Source of the DNA: Pseudemcibacter sp038106445
GTDB lineage: Bacteria; Pseudomonadota; Alphaproteobacteria; Sphingomonadales; Emcibacteraceae
Reading direction: 5' to 3'
Length of the DNA stretch: 64,000 bases
Assembly (NCBI GenBank): GCA_038106445.1
Contig: JAYODU010000009.1
Span: 1-64,000, forward strand
In this document: one piece after another, positions 41,186 through 50,445 of the stretch
Position numbering within the stretch: position 1 is the stretch's first letter
How the letters are laid out: the number at the start of each line of letters is the position of its first letter
Program-made: the position numbers and the translations under genes
Notes under the pieces: model-generated
Told to the model about the DNA's origin: nothing
Databases searched by the model: none
The model's input: only the letters and a program-made list of their open reading frames with translations

Positions 41186-43120
41186 TTATCGTTTATCCGG
41201 TTCAATAGACTCGGCGACAATTCTATTAATTGCGTCAGTTAAATCAAGGGTTTCCTGATCTGTTGAACCAAGTCGGCGTACTGTTATAGTACCATTTTCA
41301 GCTTCCCTGCCACCAGCAACAAAGATTGCCGGCACTTTTGCATGGGAATGTTCGCGCACTTTATAATTTATTTTTTCGTTGCGAAGGTCGATTTCCGCCC
41401 TAAGACCGGCAGCTTTCAGTTTTTCGTAAACTTCACTGACGTAAGCGTCCTGATCAGTGGTAATGCCGGTTACAACAACCTGTGTTGGTGCCAGCCACAT
41501 TGGAAAGCGCCCGGCATGGTTTTCGATCAATATGCCAATAAAGCGTTCAAATGATCCAAGGATCGCGCGGTGCAACATTACAGGGCGGTGTTTGGTATTA
41601 TCACGACCAATATAGTTTGCATCAAGACGGTCCGGAAGTACGAAATCCACCTGTAATGTACCACATTGCCAGTCACGGCCAATGGCGTCGGTGAGCACGA
41701 ATTCAAGTTTTGGGCCGTAGAATGCGCCTTCGCCTGGATTTAAGCTATATTCAAGCCCCACATGATTGATCGCATTGATAAGGCATTGTTCCGCTTCGTC
41801 CCATGTTTCGTCTGATCCTGCACGTATTTCCGGTCTATCTGAAAATTTTACTTTTACTTCTTCAAATCCAAAGTCCTTGTAAACATCAAGTAGCATACCG
41901 CAGAAAATTTCTGTTTCTTCGGTTATTTTGTCTTTTTCACAGAAAATATGGGCATCGTCTTGTACGAATGAACGAACACGCATCAGGCCATGAAGGGCAC
42001 CCGATGGCTCGTAACGGTGACAACTGCCAAATTCCGCAAGCCGCAATGGAAGGTCACGGTAACTGACAAGCCCCTGATTGAACACCTGCACATGACATGG
42101 GCAATTCATGGGTTTTAGGGCGAATGTCCGTTCTTCGGATTCTGTTGTGTACATATGTTCGCGGAATTTTTCCCAGTGACCGGAAAGTTCCCAAAGCTTG
42201 CGGTCAACCAGTTTCGGGGTATTAATTTCGCGGTAGCCATATTCGCGCTGCTTTCTACGCATATAGCCTTCAATCTGGGTGTAAATGGTCCAGCCATTAG
42301 GATGCCAGAACGGCATGCCGGCGGCTTCTTCCTGAAAATGAAACAGGCTCATTTCCTTGCCCAGCTTGCGGTGGTCGCGCTTTTCTGCTTCTTCCAAACG
42401 GTGAAGGTAGGCTTTTAATTCTTTTTTATCGCGCCATGCGGTACCATAAACGCGTTGCAGCATTTCATTGTTGCTGTCTCCGCGCCAATAGGCCCCGGCC
42501 ACATTCATAAGTTTGAAAGTATCATCACCAAGATATTTTGTTGATGGTAAATGTGGGCCACGGCAAAGATCGATAAAATCCCCCTGCCGGTAAAGTGTAA
42601 TGGGTTCGTCATAAGGAATGCTTACAATAATTTCCGCCTTATAGGTTTCACCCATATTGCGGAAAAATTCGACAGCATCGTCGCGCGGCATTTCAGTACG
42701 GATAATTTCTTCGTCACGAGCAACAATTTCACGCATCCGTGCTTCCATATTTTCCAGATCATCCGGGGTAAACGGTTCATCGCGGGCAAAATCGTAATAA
42801 AAGCCGTTTTCAATGGCCGGACCGATGGTAACCTGGGTTTCGGGATAAATTTCCTTTACCGCTTCGGCTAATATATGGGCCGCATCATGGCGTAAGATTT
42901 CCAGCGCTTCTTCATCCCTTTTGGTGATGATTGACACATGTGCATCGCTGGTAATTTCGCGTGAGAGATCCCATTGCTCGCCATTTACAACGATCACAAT
43001 GGCTGCTTTTGCAAGGCCAGGGCCAATGTCCTTCGCAAGCGTCATGCCAGTCACCGGACCGTTATATTCACGGACACTGCCGTCAGGCAGAGTTAAGGCG
43101 ACTTTATCTTTAGCACTCAT
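41186..43120 (-). CDS. thrS: Threonine--tRNA ligase
   Basis: A 644-residue class II synthetase. The TGS domain (about 1-65: VALTLPDGSVREYNG) is followed by the editing domain with HDAAHILAEAV (zinc-site HxxxH). The catalytic core has motif 2 (LPLRLAEFGSCHRYEPSGALHGLMRVRSF), here in markers FGSCHRYEPSGALHG and RSFVQDDAH, and the zinc-binding MNCPCHVQ. Motif 3 is HRAILGSFERFIGILIE. The anticodon-binding domain ends the protein (VVVTGIT, LRAEIDLRNEKINYKVREH). It is upstream of infC in the usual order, and expression of the pair probably begins before thrS, in the 43121-43260 interval. Confidence 0.98.
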   Translation of the reverse strand: MSAKDKVALTLPDGSVREYNGPVTGMTLAKDIGPGLAKAAIVIVVNGEQWDLSREITSDAHVSIITKRDEEALEILRHDAAHILAEAVKEIYPETQVTIGPAIENGFYYDFARDEPFTPDDLENMEARMREIVARDEEIIRTEMPRDDAVEFFRNMGETYKAEIIVSIPYDEPITLYRQGDFIDLCRGPHLPSTKYLGDDTFKLMNVAGAYWRGDSNNEMLQRVYGTAWRDKKELKAYLHRLEEAEKRDHRKLGKEMSLFHFQEEAAGMPFWHPNGWTIYTQIEGYMRRKQREYGYREINTPKLVDRKLWELSGHWEKFREHMYTTESEERTFALKPMNCPCHVQVFNQGLVSYRDLPLRLAEFGSCHRYEPSGALHGLMRVRSFVQDDAHIFCEKDKITEETEIFCGMLLDVYKDFGFEEVKVKFSDRPEIRAGSDETWDEAEQCLINAINHVGLEYSLNPGEGAFYGPKLEFVLTDAIGRDWQCGTLQVDFVLPDRLDANYIGRDNTKHRPVMLHRAILGSFERFIGILIENHAGRFPMWLAPTQVVVTGITTDQDAYVSEVYEKLKAAGLRAEIDLRNEKINYKVREHSHAKVPAIFVAGGREAENGTITVRRLGSTDQETLDLTDAINRIVAESIEPDKR

Positions 43121-43263
43121 CGGGTTCTCATTTTCATTTTTGTTGTAAAAGTGCGAATTTATATCCTTTAACCTTCAAGTCAAGTGGGCTTAAGCTAAAA
43201 AAGCAGTTTTCTTGGGTGGTTGCTTCTATATTATGGTCCCGCTAACAAATTCGGATATATTTT

Positions 43264-44010
43264 ATGACAGAAAAACCAAAATACATAAAAACCCCTGATG
43301 GAAGCCGTATTGCTTATCATAAAACAGAAGGGCGAAAACCAACGGTGATATTTTGCGGTGGTTATATGTCCGATATGGAAGGGAAAAAGGCCATATTTCT
43401 GGAAAAAACATGTGCCGAACTTAGGCTTTCCTTTATCAGGTTTGATTATTCTGGTCATGGCAAGTCATCCGGTAAATTTGAAGATGGTACAATCGGCCAA
43501 TGGAAGGATGATGCGCTCGTCGTGATCGAACAGCTTACCGAGAGTGATGTTATTATTATTGGATCAAGCATGGGGGGGTGGATTGGACTGCTTGTAACAA
43601 TGGCTTTGGGAAAAAAAGTTAAAGCCTTTATCGGTATTGCGGCAGCACCGGATTTCACCCGTGAACTTATGTGGGATAAATATTCATCATCAATAAGGCA
43701 GATTTTAAAAACAGAAGGAATATATCATGAGCCATCCGAATATAGTGATGAACCCTATAAGGTAAGCTATGGTTTAATCCGCGAAGGTGAAAACCACATT
43801 TTACTAAACAAACCTATCAAAATTGATTGTCCGATACGGTTGTTTCACGGCCTAAAAGATGCCGATGTGCCCAGCGAATATTCAATGCGTATCAGTGAAA
43901 AGGTGACAAGTAATGATGTTGTTATCAGTTTTAATAAATCCGGCGACCACCGGTTATCATCACCGGAAGACCTTGAAAGATTGAAGAGTGCGCTAATTGA
44001 GCTTTGCTAA
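43264..44010 (+). CDS. Alpha/beta hydrolase (ABHD10/thioesterase-like)
   Basis: A 248-residue cytoplasmic hydrolase. The nucleophile elbow is GSSMGGW with Ser102, preceded by FDYSGHGKSSG. The acid is in HGLKDADVP and the histidine in SGDHRLSS near the C-terminus. The IFCGGYMSDMEGKKA start resembles alphaproteobacterial homologues of ABHD10, a depalmitoylase/glucuronidase in eukaryotes. The substrate is unknown here. Its end overlaps the convergent epimerase-like gene by 18 bases. The start at 43264 follows the interval between thrS and this gene, which probably contains divergent promoters. Confidence 0.88.
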   Translation: MTEKPKYIKTPDGSRIAYHKTEGRKPTVIFCGGYMSDMEGKKAIFLEKTCAELRLSFIRFDYSGHGKSSGKFEDGTIGQWKDDALVVIEQLTESDVIIIGSSMGGWIGLLVTMALGKKVKAFIGIAAAPDFTRELMWDKYSSSIRQILKTEGIYHEPSEYSDEPYKVSYGLIREGENHILLNKPIKIDCPIRLFHGLKDADVPSEYSMRISEKVTSNDVVISFNKSGDHRLSSPEDLERLKSALIELC

Positions 44011-44814
44011 AATATCCAAATAGCCCTCCTTAAAACTTGGAAATTGTGGTTGCCAGTTCAGCTTTTCTTTGGTTATTCGGTTGCTAACGCGTTTATTATC
44101 TGCATAAAAACTTCTTAACGCTGGGCTTATGTCAGCTTGTTCGAGTGGGATGCCGTGCAAGCGGGGTTTTCCAAGTTTATCGCACAAAAAATCCAGCACG
44201 TCACTGGCCGGTGCTGGAAAATCGTCCACGATATTATAGACACTTCCGTTTGAGGGCTGTTCCATTGATTTAATGAGCGCAGAACTGATGTCATTAACAT
44301 GAATGCGTGAAAAATAATGGTTTTCTTTAATTATTTTAAGCGCACTGTTGTTTTTTACCGCTTCGATCTGGTTACGGCCCGGGCCATAAATACCCCCTAA
44401 TCTGAAAATATGAGTGGGCAAGCCACTGTCTATCCATAGTTTTTCAGCGGCCAATCGCGATTTTCCCCTGTCTTCAGTGGGGTTTGTATCACTCATTTCA
44501 TTTACCCACTGTCCCGACCAATTTCCATAAACGCTTGTTGTCGATAGATAGCCCAGCCATTTCAGATCAGAAAGGTTTCTTAAATCGTTCAGATGGTGAT
44601 GATATACAAAGTCCTTTTGATCACGATCAGGAGGAATTGAAATCAGGACATGTGTAACACCATTCAGATGTTCGGCTATATTTGATACTGGTGCATGGCC
44701 ATCAAATAAAATATGACTGTTTCGATGCGTGCCCGAATATTGCCACGAAGTTGATGATAACTTCTTGACAAGCCGGGTTGCTGTATATCCAAATCCAAAT
44801 ATGAAGAGTTTCAT
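43993..44814 (-). CDS. NAD(P)-binding SDR-type epimerase/dehydratase family protein
   Basis: A 273-residue extended-SDR-like protein (YeeZ/COG0451 group). The Rossmann motif is IFGFGYTA at the N-terminus; WLGYLSTTSVYGNWSGQWVNE contains the typical TSVYG, and IFRLGGIYGPGRNQ follows. Family members act on nucleotide sugars or remain uncharacterised. The frame opens upstream to 44904, but MKLFIFGFGYTATR at 44814 is the conserved N-terminus; the extra 30 residues would also run into the start of the divergent TPR gene. Its 3' end overlaps the hydrolase gene by 18 bases on the other strand. Confidence 0.88.
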   Translation of the reverse strand: MKLFIFGFGYTATRLVKKLSSTSWQYSGTHRNSHILFDGHAPVSNIAEHLNGVTHVLISIPPDRDQKDFVYHHHLNDLRNLSDLKWLGYLSTTSVYGNWSGQWVNEMSDTNPTEDRGKSRLAAEKLWIDSGLPTHIFRLGGIYGPGRNQIEAVKNNSALKIIKENHYFSRIHVNDISSALIKSMEQPSNGSVYNIVDDFPAPASDVLDFLCDKLGKPRLHGIPLEQADISPALRSFYADNKRVSNRITKEKLNWQPQFPSFKEGYLDILAKLN

Positions 44815-44893
44815 TTGGCCTACTATTATAATTTGCGTATTAAAATGATTATAATTATACAGGAATTCACATTTTACCAATAGGAAAGCACGC

Positions 44894-45697
44894 GTGTTAG
44901 GCAAAGCTATAGGATTTTTGATTATAATTTTCGCATCAAGCGGATTTCCGTTAATCGCACATGCGCAGTATTTTGAAGATCGGGCTAACGCTAAAAAATA
45001 TCAGGATTGTGTAGCACTTGTGGGACAGGATAGAAATGCCGCTCTTACTGTTTCGCGAAAATGGTTTATTGAAGGTGGCGGTGTTGCAGCACAACATTGC
45101 GAAGCACTGGCACTATATGAAATGGAAAGACCAAATGATGCCGCAACCTTATTTGAGGAAATAGCAGATAAGCTTTCCCGTGGTGAGGGATTGACGGAAT
45201 TTACCCGAACAAACAAAAATATACTGATTACACAGTTAAACTATCTTGCCGGTGTTGCATGGCGTGATGCCGGAGATCTTGATAAAGCGTATAATGCACT
45301 TAGTTCGACCATGATAACGCTCGCCGGGCAAGAGCAATATGGATATGAAATTTATATTGAAAGAGGACTTGTTCAACATGAAATGGGGGATTTTAAAAAT
45401 GCGGTTCAGGATTTTACAAGCGCACTTGATTTAAATTCGGAAAAATTTGATGCTTTTTTATACAGGGCGGAAAGTTTTAGAAAGCTTGGTGAACATATTA
45501 AAGCCCGTCTGGATCTGAATGCAGCACTTAGTATCAATCCTGGCCAGCCGGATGTGCTTTTTGAAAGTGGGGTTAATTACCGGATGCAGCGAAATGACGA
45601 AAAAGCATTACAGGAATGGGAAAAGTTGATTTCGCTATACCCGGACAGTTATTGGCAAAAGCTTGTACAGGACAATATAAACCTGATTAGCCAGTAA
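44894..45697 (+). CDS. Tetratricopeptide repeat protein, secreted
   Basis: A 267-residue protein with a signal peptide (ending AHAQYF), so periplasmic. TPR-like helical repeats are visible at about residues 116-150, 151-185 and 186-250 (GVAWRDAGDLDKAYNALSS, ERGLVQHEMGDFKNAVQDF, YRAESFRKLGEHIKARLDL, ESGVNYRMQRNDEKALQEW). It should act as a protein-interaction scaffold; no catalytic motif. The start is GTG with AGGAAAG at good spacing. Its end overlaps queG by 11 bases on the opposite strand. Confidence 0.88.
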   Translation: MLGKAIGFLIIIFASSGFPLIAHAQYFEDRANAKKYQDCVALVGQDRNAALTVSRKWFIEGGGVAAQHCEALALYEMERPNDAATLFEEIADKLSRGEGLTEFTRTNKNILITQLNYLAGVAWRDAGDLDKAYNALSSTMITLAGQEQYGYEIYIERGLVQHEMGDFKNAVQDFTSALDLNSEKFDAFLYRAESFRKLGEHIKARLDLNAALSINPGQPDVLFESGVNYRMQRNDEKALQEWEKLISLYPDSYWQKLVQDNINLISQ

Positions 45698-46817
45698 ATG
45701 GTGTGTTCCATTCTTTCATGACGGCCGGATCGCTTTCAAGCGGTGAATATGACTTTCTATAACTTTTAAATTCAATTTCCGAAGTTAATTTGCCAAGTGC
45801 CCAAACGGCCATTGCTCTGACATATGGGCTTTCATCATCCAGTCTTTCAATCAGAACAGAACAGTATTTTTTATCATGGCTATTGCCTATGGCGATCAGT
45901 ACGTTGCGGATAAAAAAATCGCGTCCGACCCTCTTGATCGGAGAGCCCGCAAAAATCTTTCTAAAGCTTTCATCATCAAGTTTTACAAGATCATCAAGTC
46001 TTGCAGGGTTTAATTCTATCCGTGGAAAAAACTCGATTTCAGAAGTCATTTGCGCATATTTATTCCACGGACATACTGAGAGACAATCGTCACATCCATA
46101 TATTCTGTTTCCCATTGCTTCCCTATATTGAAAATCGATATGGCCTTTATATTCTATCGTGAGATAAGAGATACATTTGCGAGCATCAAGTTTATAAGGT
46201 TCGGGAAAGGCATTTGTCGGGCATATATTCAGACAGGCTGTGCAGGAACCACAATGGTCATATATCTTCTTGTCATCATCGATTTTTAATGTCGTAAATA
46301 TTGATCCAATAAATAGCCAGGAGCCAAATTCCCGGCTAACCAGGTTAGTATGTTTTCCCTGCCAGCCCAACCCGGCTTTTTCGGCAAGGGGTTTTTCCAT
46401 AACGGGTGCTGTATCAACAAAAACCTTTACATCAGCATCATAAGTCCGGTGGATATGGCGGGCGACCTCTTTTAGACGTTTTTTGATAATGTCATGGTAA
46501 TCTTTACCTTTGGCATAAACAGATATATTGCCAATATCATTCTTTTTAAGATCATCAAGTGGATTACATGCTGGGCCATAATTCATGGAAAGCATGATGA
46601 TCGAGTTCACTTCCGGCCAAAGTTTTTTGGGTGCTTTCCGACGTTCGGCTTTTTCTTTTAACCAGCCCATTTCACCGTGGTAATTGTTATCCAGGAATTC
46701 CTGAAAATATTCAGCGGCGTTACCAAGATTTTCGGGTGAAGTAAATCCAATTGACGAAAACCCCAAACCCTGCGCCTTGGCTTTTATATCTTTTTTTAGA
46801 GCTTCCTGTTTGGTCAT
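45687..46817 (-). CDS. queG: Epoxyqueuosine reductase
   Basis: A 376-residue cobalamin- and iron-sulfur-dependent enzyme that performs the last step of queuosine synthesis in tRNA. The first 4Fe-4S cluster motif is CGSCTACLNICPTNAFP, the second CDDCLSVCPWNKYA. IIMLSMNYGP and KDYHDIIKKRL are typical of the N-terminal cobalamin-binding domain, with ARKCISYLTIEYKG as another QueG marker. A HEAT-like C-terminal segment ends the protein (RAMAVWALGKL). It lies 8 bases downstream of the GST gene on the same strand, so the two are probably co-transcribed. Confidence 0.97.
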   Translation of the reverse strand: MTKQEALKKDIKAKAQGLGFSSIGFTSPENLGNAAEYFQEFLDNNYHGEMGWLKEKAERRKAPKKLWPEVNSIIMLSMNYGPACNPLDDLKKNDIGNISVYAKGKDYHDIIKKRLKEVARHIHRTYDADVKVFVDTAPVMEKPLAEKAGLGWQGKHTNLVSREFGSWLFIGSIFTTLKIDDDKKIYDHCGSCTACLNICPTNAFPEPYKLDARKCISYLTIEYKGHIDFQYREAMGNRIYGCDDCLSVCPWNKYAQMTSEIEFFPRIELNPARLDDLVKLDDESFRKIFAGSPIKRVGRDFFIRNVLIAIGNSHDKKYCSVLIERLDDESPYVRAMAVWALGKLTSEIEFKSYRKSYSPLESDPAVMKEWNTPFTG

Positions 46818-46825
46818 GCTTAAGG

Positions 46826-47494
46826 TTAGAAGTCCGGATTACGATAGTGTGCAGCAGGTATAAGACCGGAAATATTATCCTTCAGGATATTTTGCATGCT
46901 TGGACGTGATTTGATCCTCGCATACCAGTCGCGTGCCGCCTTGAAATTTTCCCACGGGACATCGCCAAAAAAATCAACGCAGGACAGGTGCGCAGCAGCA
47001 GAAATATCAGCATAGGAAAAATCATTTCCAGCGAGCCAGTTTCTTCGATCAGTAAGGTATTCAATATACTGAAGGTGTGGTTTTATATTTTGACCTGCAT
47101 AACGTATGGAATTTGGCTCAGGCGTGCCTCTTTTCAGAAAACGTTTTGTCACTTTTTCATTAATCACAAGCTCGGTAACTTCACGATTAAATTTCTGGTC
47201 AAACCAATCTACCAAACGTCTTACTTCAGCTGCAATTTTTGGATCTTCACCAGTTAGATGGAAATCCGGATATACATCATCCAGATATTCAGAAATTGCG
47301 GTCTTTCCGGCAATTATTGTTTCGTCTTCCTCAACCATAACAGGGACTGTGCCGGCAGGATTTATGATTAAATATTCATGCCGACGCTTCCATGGAAGTT
47401 CCAGATGCAGTTCGCAGTCAATTCCTTTTTCCAGTATAGCAATTCTAATTTTCCGTGAAGCCGGGCAGAACCAATAGTGATATAACCTACGCAT
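46826..47494 (-). CDS. Glutathione S-transferase family protein
   Basis: A 222-residue protein. The thioredoxin-like N-terminal domain (about 1-78) begins LYHYWFCPASRKIRIAILEK, with Cys10/Ser13 near the usual catalytic site, and contains NPAGTVPVMVEEDETII (cis-Pro and the Glu/Asp glutathione site). The all-helical C-terminal domain has GNDFSYADISAAAHL, the N-capping box region. Substrate not predictable; a detoxification or maleylacetoacetate-isomerase-like role is possible. It precedes queG. Confidence 0.92.
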   Translation of the reverse strand: MRRLYHYWFCPASRKIRIAILEKGIDCELHLELPWKRRHEYLIINPAGTVPVMVEEDETIIAGKTAISEYLDDVYPDFHLTGEDPKIAAEVRRLVDWFDQKFNREVTELVINEKVTKRFLKRGTPEPNSIRYAGQNIKPHLQYIEYLTDRRNWLAGNDFSYADISAAAHLSCVDFFGDVPWENFKAARDWYARIKSRPSMQNILKDNISGLIPAAHYRNPDF

Positions 47495-47607
47495 AAAGTG
47501 ATATTATCCTTCCTTCCCAAAAAGTCATAGTCAAAACTAAGCCTATATAGTAAAATAAGTTATCTTGTTAAGTCGAAAAAAATATATTTTTAAATTAGGG
47601 CTGCTTA

Positions 47608-48225
47608 ATGGCGTGCTGTGATCATGATATACATGAGAAAGAATTAAAGGTCGGAAAGTTTCGTCGGGTACTCTGGGTCGTCTTCGTTGTGAACCTGATC
47701 ATGTTTATAGTGGAGTTTGGTACAGCATTTTATGCGGATTCGGTATCATTACAGGCTGATGCACTTGATTTTCTGGCAGATTCAATGACCTACGGGGTAA
47801 CGCTATTGGTTCTCGGTAGTTCTATTAGGGTTAGAGCATCGGTTGCAATGCTTAAAGGGATTAGTATGGGGGTGTTGGGGTTATGGATATTTGCGCGAAC
47901 AACGCTAAATGCGCAAGATGCCATTGTACCACTTGCTGAAATAATGGGTGCTGTAGGCATTGTTGCGCTAATTGCTAATGTTCTGAGTGCAGTTTTGCTC
48001 TTTAAGTTTCGAAGTGGTGACAGCAACATGCGTTCAATATGGTTATGTTCCCGAAATGACGCTATCGGTAATATAGCAATCGTTGTTGCGGCGTCCGGTG
48101 TGTTTGCTCTTGAAAGCGGTTGGCCGGACTTTATAGTTGCAGTACTTATGGCAACGCTTTCTCTTGTTGCCAGTATTCAGATAATAAAACAGGCCAGGCG
48201 TGAACTTGCGGTAGTCAGTTCTTAA
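47608..48225 (+). CDS. Cation diffusion facilitator-type transporter, short form
   Basis: A 205-residue membrane protein with about six hydrophobic segments, related to CDF/CzcD exporters. The N-terminal MACCDHDIHEKE has potential metal ligands. The ADALDFLADS segment in helix 2 and the SRNDAIGNIAIV segment in helix 5 provide the transport-site acidic residues. The cytoplasmic C-terminal domain of regular CDF proteins is missing, which is a known compact subtype. Zinc, cobalt or similar divalent metals are likely substrates. It is convergent with the DUF3126 gene. Confidence 0.85.
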   Translation: MACCDHDIHEKELKVGKFRRVLWVVFVVNLIMFIVEFGTAFYADSVSLQADALDFLADSMTYGVTLLVLGSSIRVRASVAMLKGISMGVLGLWIFARTTLNAQDAIVPLAEIMGAVGIVALIANVLSAVLLFKFRSGDSNMRSIWLCSRNDAIGNIAIVVAASGVFALESGWPDFIVAVLMATLSLVASIQIIKQARRELAVVSS

Positions 48226-48229
48226 TTTT

Positions 48230-48463
48230 CTAGATTAACGAAGCATCTGCCGCGTTTGGCAGATCCTCTTCCAGAATTGCCATTTGCAAAGCATAGGAAA
48301 CTTCACCGTCATCTTCATCACGATAGATCATACCGATAAATTCGCCATCAAAATGAACTTCCATGCTTCCGTCTGCTGCAGGGCTTTTTTCAAGTGAAAA
48401 TTTATCGTTTCCGAATTTAGTATTTAGATATTTTCTAATACGTAAAATCTCAGTACGTGTCAT
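48230..48463 (-). CDS. DUF3126 family protein
   Basis: A 77-residue protein recognised as DUF3126: residues 5-40 (EILRIRKYLNTKFG, then MEVHFDGEFIGMIYRDEDDGEVSYALQM in markers VHFDGEFIGMIYRDEDDGE and SYALQMAILEEDLP). It is widespread in alphaproteobacteria, of unknown function, and probably cytoplasmic. It overlaps the preceding gene of the same strand by 14 bases, so both are likely translated from one mRNA. Confidence 0.88.
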   Translation of the reverse strand: MTRTEILRIRKYLNTKFGNDKFSLEKSPAADGSMEVHFDGEFIGMIYRDEDDGEVSYALQMAILEEDLPNAADASLI

Positions 48464-49055
48464 TAGTGTTCCTCAAGTATGAAGTAAGTCGTCCTATATA
48501 AGGACGAATGATGGATATATTTTCATTAGCAATATAAGTTGGATCATTTAACATTGCTATAGAATTCTGAATTTTGTTAAGGAGCAGTTCTTTGTGCTCG
48601 GTAGTGATAAATTGATTTTTCTCCACCTTCACAAGTTGTTCCGCAAGATCTCTTTTCATATCCTCCAAAGTGGGGGCGTTACTATTGGGTGGGTTATTTA
48701 TTAGATAAGCACCATAAGCCATCATTATCTCATCACCGATGGCTGCCCAATGAGTAGGGTTCTCAAAACCCGCATCTTTTACTATTTTGGAAAAAAAGCC
48801 ATAAGTGGGATGGTTTTGCATCCTTCCTAGGTTATCTGATATTGGTGTGCGGGAGGTAAGGTTCTCACTTTGGGAATTTAAATCACTTCGTTGCGGCTGA
48901 ATATTTTCCGGGTCAGATGATGTAATTAATGACTGAATCTTTGGAAGCGTTGAAAGATATTTTTCAATATCTATATCTCGCAGGGTCGTTTGAGCGTTAG
49001 CAGGAAAAAAAATAGAAAAAAATGTAATTGTGATAATTAATTTTACTATTTTCAT
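48450..49055 (-). CDS. Secreted protein of unknown function
   Basis: A 201-residue protein with a clear signal peptide (FFPANAQTT), so periplasmic or outer-membrane associated. The middle holds a Ser/Asn-rich low-complexity linker (SSDPENIQPQRSDLNSQSEN), followed by an alpha-helical C-terminal domain: NHPTYGFFSKIVKDAGFENP, then IGDEIMMAYGAYLINN, then ends with repeated helices. It resembles proteins seen beside DUF3126 genes, but I do not recognise a named family. It overlaps the DUF3126 gene by 14 bases. Confidence 0.75.
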   Translation of the reverse strand: MKIVKLIITITFFSIFFPANAQTTLRDIDIEKYLSTLPKIQSLITSSDPENIQPQRSDLNSQSENLTSRTPISDNLGRMQNHPTYGFFSKIVKDAGFENPTHWAAIGDEIMMAYGAYLINNPPNSNAPTLEDMKRDLAEQLVKVEKNQFITTEHKELLLNKIQNSIAMLNDPTYIANENISIIRPYIGRLTSYLRNTNDTY

Positions 49056-49343
49056 AACGCTTCTTTCTAAAATCTAATAATATCAATATCTTACAATAGG
49101 TAGTGGGTGGGTTAATATTGATGGGTTAGCTTAATTTATCAGCAATTTTGCGGCTAAAGTCAACAAAATCGGCAAAATTTAAATAGTTAAAATTTTATCT
49201 TTAAGCTTCAGTTTACCATTTCTAATTATAGTCCTTAATTGCGAATGAAGTTCCCTCTTGAGGTTGTAAATAAATACACATGATTTGGGGATTTTCTAAC
49301 TGAAAATTAGGAACAATTTGTATTAAAATTTAGGAGTTAAAAA

Positions 49344-49721
49344 ATGGGCAAGTTGAGTAAAATTTTGGCAACAGTTATTGTAGCCACTTCAGTAGCATTT
49401 ACAGGATTTGTAGCTTCTGCAAATGCACAGGATATAAGCGGATGGCAAAAAGACGTAGGTCAAGCAATTGCCAAAAAGCAATCATATCCGCGTGAAGCAC
49501 TTCGTAAGTCAATCGAAGGTCAATTGAAAGTGGAAATTGATGTTGATCTTCAGGGTAATATCGTTGCACACAATGTCGTGACATCTTCTGGACATGAAGT
49601 TCTTGATCGTGAGGTCCCAAAATTAATGGATCGCGTAAGTCCACTTCCTGCACCACCAGCGGGTGTAGAAGACAGCCAACTAAAGTTGGTTGTTCCTCTT
49701 GCTTGGGCAATTCAGGAATAG
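49344..49721 (+). CDS. Secreted single-domain TonB C-terminal-like protein
   Basis: A 125-residue protein with a signal peptide (ending SANAQD) followed by only a TonB-C-like domain: the YPREALRKSIEGQLKVEIDVD motif (markers YPREALRKS and GQLKVEIDVDLQGNI), then VVTSSGHEVLDREV and PLPAPPAG. The N-terminal membrane anchor and Pro-rich linker of true TonB are missing, so it is released to the periplasm. Such stand-alone domains may compete with or modulate TonB, or bind peptidoglycan; that is inference. TAGGAG precedes the ATG. A strong terminator follows, so it is monocistronic. Confidence 0.85.
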   Translation: MGKLSKILATVIVATSVAFTGFVASANAQDISGWQKDVGQAIAKKQSYPREALRKSIEGQLKVEIDVDLQGNIVAHNVVTSSGHEVLDREVPKLMDRVSPLPAPPAGVEDSQLKLVVPLAWAIQE

Positions 49722-49767
49722 TACATAGAAGTCTGTCTAAAAAACATTGATTTTTATCATTTAAGTT

Positions 49768-49803
49768 CAAGGCCTTGAAAAGTTTTTTTTCAAGGCCTTT
49801 TCA
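49768..49803 (+). terminator. Terminator after the TonB-domain gene
   Basis: A long stem CAAGGCCTTGAAAA / TTTTCAAGGCCTTTTC with short loop GTTTT. It begins 47 bases after the stop codon. Confidence 0.85.
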
Positions 49804-49871
49804 ATTGTAAAAACACTCATTATGCTGATATATTTGAAAAGTTTATAATAACAATAAAATTAGGAGTAATC

Positions 49872-50426
49872 ATGACTGAGCCTTTAATGCCGATGGCTAC
49901 AGGTGTATGGCTTGTTGATAATACTAGCCTCAGTTTTTCGCAGATCGCAAAATTTTGCGGTCTACATGAATTGGAAGTGCAGGGAATTGCTGATGAACAG
50001 GTTGCCGTCAATATTGTGGGGCTTGATCCAGTTTCAAATGGTCAGCTTACGTGGGCAGAAATTGAAAGATGTCAGAATGACGCATCAGCAACATTGCAAA
50101 TAGTTATAGATGATGTGCCGGCTAAGACAAGAAGTGGTGGTGCAAAATATACGCCTGTATCAAAAAGGCAGGATAAGCCCGATGCGATAGCGTGGCTGCT
50201 CAGATATCACCCGGAGTTGACAGATGCACAAATTTCAAAAATTGTTGGAACAACCAAGCCTACAATAACAGCTATTCGTGAACGTACGCACTGGAATATG
50301 AGCAATATTAAACCAGTAGATCCGGTGCTTTTGGGATTATGTAAACAAACTGAACTTGATGCTGCGGTTAAAAAAGCTGCCCCCAGAAGAGCTGAGATGA
50401 ATGTCGATGGTTCTGATGAGAGATAG
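49872..50426 (+). CDS. DUF1013 protein (TrcR-like cell-cycle regulator)
   Basis: A 184-residue alphaproteobacterial protein of the DUF1013 family, whose Caulobacter member TrcR is described as a cell-cycle transcription regulator interacting with RNA polymerase. It begins MTEPLMPMATGVWLVDNTSLSF and has two HTH-like segments: QIAKFCGLHELEVQGIAD near residue 23 and DAIAWLLRYHPELTDAQISKIVGTTKPTI near residue 103. The family is highly conserved and usually essential-like. An AGGAG lies 6 bases before the start codon. A clear terminator follows. Confidence 0.93.
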   Translation: MTEPLMPMATGVWLVDNTSLSFSQIAKFCGLHELEVQGIADEQVAVNIVGLDPVSNGQLTWAEIERCQNDASATLQIVIDDVPAKTRSGGAKYTPVSKRQDKPDAIAWLLRYHPELTDAQISKIVGTTKPTITAIRERTHWNMSNIKPVDPVLLGLCKQTELDAAVKKAAPRRAEMNVDGSDER

Positions 50427-50445
50427 TTCATTAATACGGTAAAGC

